From assembly GCA_017437965.1 (NCBI GenBank), contig JAFRWN010000055.1, forward strand, positions 1 to 54,089: a DNA stretch of 54,089 bases. Direction: 5' to 3'. Position 1 is the stretch's first letter, and every line of letters starts with the position of its first letter. Origin of the DNA: Lachnospiraceae bacterium (GTDB lineage: Bacteria > Bacillota > Clostridia > Lachnospirales > Lachnospiraceae). The notes under the pieces are model-generated. The model was not told the origin of the DNA. It searched no databases and saw only the letters and a list, made by a program, of their open reading frames with translations. Both the position numbers and the translations under genes were made by a program. Shown here one piece after another: positions 50,644 through 54,089 of this stretch.

Positions 50644-50736
50644 ATGATTACACCTTACGCCAATCAACTTAGCTTTCTGCCTGAAAAACCGGACACTCGT
50701 TCACCCGAAGCCATTACATTGAATTTATATCAATCA
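50644..50736 (+). pseudogene. Truncated plus-strand ORF (first ~30 codons only)
   Basis: A start with MITPYANQLSFLPEKPDTRS and a good GAGGAG ribosome site is followed after about 30 codons by the antisense of the next gene's end, where protein-like sequence stops. I do not recognise the protein. It is the only plus-strand start in the window with promoter and ribosome site, so it probably marks a gene cut by insertion or deletion. Spurious chance coding cannot be ruled out. Confidence 0.4.
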
Positions 50737-52248
50737 CTTAGTTCCTGTAAGTGCTGTACCATTTACATAAAGGGTGTATCCGTTACTTATGACATTAGAC
50801 ACATCACCATTGAATTCAGTTATATAGCTGTCACCGGTAAGTGTCCAAGTACTACTGCTGTCCAGAGTTACCGATACTGTACCGACTTCAGTAGAAACCG
50901 TATCACCCTTTGCGTTGGTGATTTCACCGCTTACATATCCGTCAAATGAAGAACCATCGGAAAGGCTTAGTGTAAGAGACGAATTATCTCCCACAAGTAC
51001 AGCACCCTCAAGAGTCTGCTTAGAAGCATTCAGGACAGCTATATTGGAACCGCCGCTCCATCCGTCGTCACAAACAGAGATCAGTACATTATCACTGTCT
51101 TCGTTAGTGATAGTAACACCGGAAAGAGTGATTACCGCGCTGGTATTTGTAACATGGAACACATGCCCATTCTTGCTTGTAAGCGAACCTCCGTTCATTG
51201 TAAATGAGGATGTGCCGCTGTCGGCATCACCTGACATTGACTGATAGATCATAATCGTATCATAAAATGTGGCATTGCCGTTGCACTTTGTATTATTTGC
51301 TGTCATATCACAGTTATTAAGGGTTATGGAATTCAGTCCCTCAATGCAGACACCTTCCGAAAGATTTGAAACAAGCGTTGCATTATCTACTGTAATATCC
51401 GCTGTTGAATAAATAGCAGGTGAACCAAGTCCGTTCGAAGTATATGTACCGCCATCAACTGTAACTGTACCGCCGCCTCTGTCTGTTCTAATTGCTGCAG
51501 ATGACTGGCCGCTTGTCGTAACAGTAAGACTATATGCCTTTGTAACGCCACCGCCGGTAGTCATTATTCCACCTGAGCCATTGCCAGTTGTAGTAATCGT
51601 TGAATCCTTGATAATAACTGTGGTACCGTCGCCTGCCGCTCCGTTCTGACCACCGTTACCACCGTAGCTGAACACTCCGTTTGCGCCATCTGCATCAGAT
51701 GTGATCGTTGTGTTTGTAATGGTTGTTGTCGAGCCGCCTTTAACAAGTAATGCTGCATTCTGTCCATAGAAGTTACAATTATCACCGCCGTCCGAATCAC
51801 CCGTCTTTGACAAGGTCGCATTGCTTATTGTGACATCATCGGACGTACTGATCATTAATGCACTCTGATCCTCGGTTGTTGAACTGTAGGTCTGTCCGTC
51901 CTGAGTATCAGAGGATGATATTTCCGTAGCACCATCATAAACAACCTCACTGCTGCTTCCACCGGGGCCACCACCTCCCGGACCACCACCTCCCGGTTCA
52001 CCGTCAGGCGGATTTCCGTCAGGCTTTTCTCCACCAGGGCCTCCTTCGCCATCCGGAGGTGCTTCGGGTCTTTCTCCATCTGCATTACCGGTTTCACTAG
52101 CCTGAGATGATTCCGTAGATATATCTGTAGTTGATTCTGTTACTGTATTTGAACTGCTTTCGGTCGATGTACTGTCAGAATTACTTCCACAGGCTGCTAA
52201 AGCCACTGCCATCATTACTGTGATTGTCATTAATTTGATTTTTCTCAT
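50734..52248 (-). CDS. Lipoprotein with Gly/Pro-rich linker and beta-helix-like repeats
   Basis: 504 residues. Lipobox ALAACGSN after a signal peptide. A Ser/Thr/Glu stretch is followed by a linker of PDGE / GGPGG / PDGNPPDG repeats (about 60-98), then about 370 residues rich in T, S, N, G and D with recurring NATL, ITNTTITSDA, IKDSTITTTGNG and ITLNNCDMTANN units. This is a right-handed beta-helix type pattern like carbohydrate-binding or adhesin proteins. The ATG at 52246-52248, nine bases after AGGAGG, is preferred over one at 52257. Probably a surface polysaccharide-binding or adhesion protein. Confidence 0.78.
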   Translation of the reverse strand: MRKIKLMTITVMMAVALAACGSNSDSTSTESSSNTVTESTTDISTESSQASETGNADGERPEAPPDGEGGPGGEKPDGNPPDGEPGGGGPGGGGPGGSSSEVVYDGATEISSSDTQDGQTYSSTTEDQSALMISTSDDVTISNATLSKTGDSDGGDNCNFYGQNAALLVKGGSTTTITNTTITSDADGANGVFSYGGNGGQNGAAGDGTTVIIKDSTITTTGNGSGGIMTTGGGVTKAYSLTVTTSGQSSAAIRTDRGGGTVTVDGGTYTSNGLGSPAIYSTADITVDNATLVSNLSEGVCIEGLNSITLNNCDMTANNTKCNGNATFYDTIMIYQSMSGDADSGTSSFTMNGGSLTSKNGHVFHVTNTSAVITLSGVTITNEDSDNVLISVCDDGWSGGSNIAVLNASKQTLEGAVLVGDNSSLTLSLSDGSSFDGYVSGEITNAKGDTVSTEVGTVSVTLDSSSTWTLTGDSYITEFNGDVSNVISNGYTLYVNGTALTGTK

Positions 52249-52374
52249 AATCAACATCCTCCTTCGTTTGATTTAAACATATGATAACAGCCTATTCTAA
52301 AATCAACTTAAAAGATACAATCTTTTTCAAAAATCTTTTTCATCAAAAAATGTATTCACCTCTTCTTCCGTCAG

Positions 52375-53132
52375 TTACCTCAACGTCTCACCGCCGGTAA
52401 CCGTGACATCAATCTTCCTTCCGTCCTTCCGGTTTTCCTTTCCCTTTTCGAGAAGCATCTTGTTATGGACTTCACCATGATCATAGAACTTACCGGTACT
52501 CTCACCAAGAAGTTTATAGCACGGATGCTGTCTCATATCGTACTTGTCATCAAGCACCGGATACTCACCTCGTATAAAGTATACCGCCTTACCGTTATCA
52601 AGTACCCTCAGCTCATTGGCATCAAGAAGCTCTCTTTTCGCCTGCTGATAATTGGATGACCGGTTTCCATGACCGCCAAAGGAATAACCACTCCTCTGGT
52701 CTTTGAGGTACCCGGACCACCTTCTACTATCAAATTCAGGTTTCTGCCAAGCGCCTGGGTATCCTCGTTAAGCTTTATGTTCCTCGTTACTATTCTTCCC
52801 TCATTGTTACCACCGCTTTCACATGGGGAATACTTCCTACCAAGCTCTTTCGATGTCAACCACCGCATGGACCCATACTCTTCACCGGCACGGACTGCCC
52901 TGCCTCTCATCCATATGAGAAGAACTGTAAGGGCATATGCAACAGCAGAGAATATCATACACTTAATACTTGTCCCACTGCACCATTCAAGTTGAAGATA
53001 TGGCTTATAAGGTTTGATCAACATTAAAAGCAGACCGCCGTTTTTAATATATGGAGCTACTATAATGCCTAAAGTCAGGAAGAAGGCAAGTCCTGCAGTC
53101 CCGACAATAAGCAGAAATATTTTCTTTTTCAT
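52375..53132 (-). pseudogene. VirD4/TraG-type coupling protein, internally deleted
   Basis: The first about 165 codons (from ATG 53130-53132) encode two membrane helices, AGEEYGSMRWLTSKELGRKY and a Walker-A-like GGPGTSKTRG, as in coupling ATPases of conjugative elements. Around 52665 the frame shifts and resumes with QQAKRELLDANELRVLDNGK and RGEYPVLDDKYDMRQHP, the typical C-terminal end of TraG. The middle (about 400 residues including Walker B) is missing, so the gene is dead. It marks the remains of an integrated conjugative element. Confidence 0.82.
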
Positions 53133-53157
53133 CTTTTCGTCCTTTCATTTGAGCAAT

Positions 53158-53185
53158 AGAAAAAGACCCGTTAAGGTCTTTTTCC
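53158..53185. terminator. Hairpin terminator between the TraG remnant and the ATP-grasp gene
   Basis: Perfect 10-base arms GAAAAAGACC (53159-53168) and GGTCTTTTTC (53175-53184) around CGTTAA; T-rich flanks on both strands allow use in either direction. Confidence 0.7.
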
Positions 53186-53288
53186 AATCATCACTATTCA
53201 ATTATATTCCGATATAACTCGCTATTCGATTGCGAAGATTTCCGTCTTCAAATCGCAATAGTATCTTCTACTTTCGGCGGCTCATTCA

Positions 53289-54089
53289 TCATAGCATTTC
53301 TAACGTTTCCATCATGTCATTAAGAAATTTATGTCTTGTTTTCTCATTCACATCCAAAATTGAAAGATATGGGTTCAGATCCTCTAATTCGACCAGTAAT
53401 AACTCTCCGTCATTCGTTCTGCATGCATCTACTCTCTGAATACCATGCGTTACTGTATTCCATTCAATAAATCTTCCGGCAAATGCTATATCTTCATCGG
53501 TGCAATTATATTCTTTTAATATCCATCGTTTCGATTTATCAGGAGCATATAAAGCATATTCAAACTTGTCATCAATAAAATAAAATGAAACTTCATACTG
53601 AAAATCAATTGCCGGCTGTATTAACATGGTTCCGGGACAAATGTTACGCCCAATAATTTCTTCAAGTGTAACAAAGTCTAATCCAATGGAATCTGCTCCA
53701 TCTTTCGGCTTTATCACAAATAAATCCGATTTTGGTAAAATACTTATATCATCCACCAAATCAATTGTAGGAATAACCGGATATTTTTCAGCTGTGAGCT
53801 CCAATAAGTATTGTTTGCCCTTCATATCCGCTTTTCCATCAAATGAATTGAATGTTTTTAGCTTCTTTTCAGATACACGTTTAAGAAAATCAAAATAAAT
53901 ATCTTTATATCCAATTACACTTCCGGTATTTCTAAAGACAACAATATCCGCATAATCCTCATAACTCACCGCACATTTTGGATGACACAATACAACATCA
54001 TATTTATTCTTAAGCTTGTCAGTTATATAAATATCCTCTTCAGAATAATTTCTTCCTTTTGCTTTGTAAGACAAATCTGTCAAATATAA
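53289..54089 (-). CDS. ATP-grasp family protein (5' end cut by window edge)
   Basis: 266 residues visible; the frame stays open at base 54089, so the N-terminus is outside. The sequence LTDLSYKAKGRNYSEEDIYI is a plausible early region. FVIKPKDGADSIGLDFVT resembles the ATP-binding lysine and Gly loop of ATP-grasp enzymes, LIQPAIDFQYEVSFYFID the second Lys/Glu region, and RVDACRTNDGELLLVELEDLNPYLS the metal-binding Glu/Asn end. Family members make amide bonds in antibiotic, amino-acid ligase or RiPP cyclisation pathways; neighbours to the right are not visible. Function cannot be narrowed. Confidence 0.72.
   Translation of the reverse strand, partial: LYLTDLSYKAKGRNYSEEDIYITDKLKNKYDVVLCHPKCAVSYEDYADIVVFRNTGSVIGYKDIYFDFLKRVSEKKLKTFNSFDGKADMKGKQYLLELTAEKYPVIPTIDLVDDISILPKSDLFVIKPKDGADSIGLDFVTLEEIIGRNICPGTMLIQPAIDFQYEVSFYFIDDKFEYALYAPDKSKRWILKEYNCTDEDIAFAGRFIEWNTVTHGIQRVDACRTNDGELLLVELEDLNPYLSILDVNEKTRHKFLNDMMETLEML

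Noticed and set aside
53215..53265. Imperfect inverted repeat with CTATT and GCGAAGA arms after the ATP-grasp gene
   Set aside because: Arms pair only with bulges and no T-run follows, so terminator or attachment-site status cannot be supported.

Overview
The window looks like chromosomal DNA of an anaerobic Clostridia member, most likely Lachnospiraceae (Butyrivibrio/Roseburia-like). The support is an IspH–ribosomal protein S1 fusion, a sodium-pump decarboxylase operon with a separate biotin carrier, ECF sigma/anti-sigma pairs, abundant small lipoproteins and a Firmicutes-type division cluster. Nearly every gene is on the minus strand, so the window reads right to left; most minus-strand operons have a recognisable sigma-A promoter with 16-17 bp spacing and several end in clear hairpin terminators.

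Layout from left to right. 1-2360: metF (cut by the edge) and bioY behind a promoter covered by a palindrome, then an Rrf2 regulator and aroQ. 2361-7100: c-di-GMP block with a FecR-domain surface protein coupled to a CHASE2/HD-GYP phosphodiesterase, and an AraC-HTH/GGDEF fusion. 7205-11804: an apparent operon of lipoprotein, a 73-residue peptide with three YGPPP repeats, a radical SAM/SPASM enzyme, a degenerate FHA protein and an unknown protein; this is the best candidate for an undescribed RiPP-type system. 11914-18008: ECF sigma factor, anti-sigma factor, small secreted protein, lipoprotein, two permeases and an ABC ATPase, resembling the layout of a bacteriocin or self-immunity locus. 18171-23293: biotin-dependent sodium-pumping decarboxylase operon holding two different carboxyltransferases. 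23626-26576: SOS-controlled recA-recX, then ftsY. 26579-32112: plsX-acpP-rnc-smc-ftsY. 32264-39116: lipoprotein-rimO-pgsA-(flavoprotein::cmk)-ispH::rpsA. 39268-48100: division/cell-wall (dcw) cluster mraZ-rsmH-ftsL-ftsI-murD-ftsW-ftsQ-ftsZ, without mraY, murF or murG. 48317-50471: lgt and ychF. 50644-54089: accessory DNA with a truncated plus-strand ORF, a beta-helix lipoprotein, an internally deleted VirD4/TraG gene (remnant of a conjugative element) and an ATP-grasp gene cut by the right edge.

Three housekeeping genes carry reading-frame oddities: smc has an in-frame TGA just before its ABC signature region, ftsQ has an in-frame TAG that separates its cytoplasmic N-terminus, and a flavoprotein gene runs without a stop into cmk past an intact Shine-Dalgarno site. 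They may be real or assembly errors; raw reads would decide. Two sites sharing GGGCAG-N16-YGTCTATA, one in front of the ECF sigma gene and one upstream of bioY, look like an ECF-type promoter family. All function calls rest on motif recognition by eye; no database search was run.
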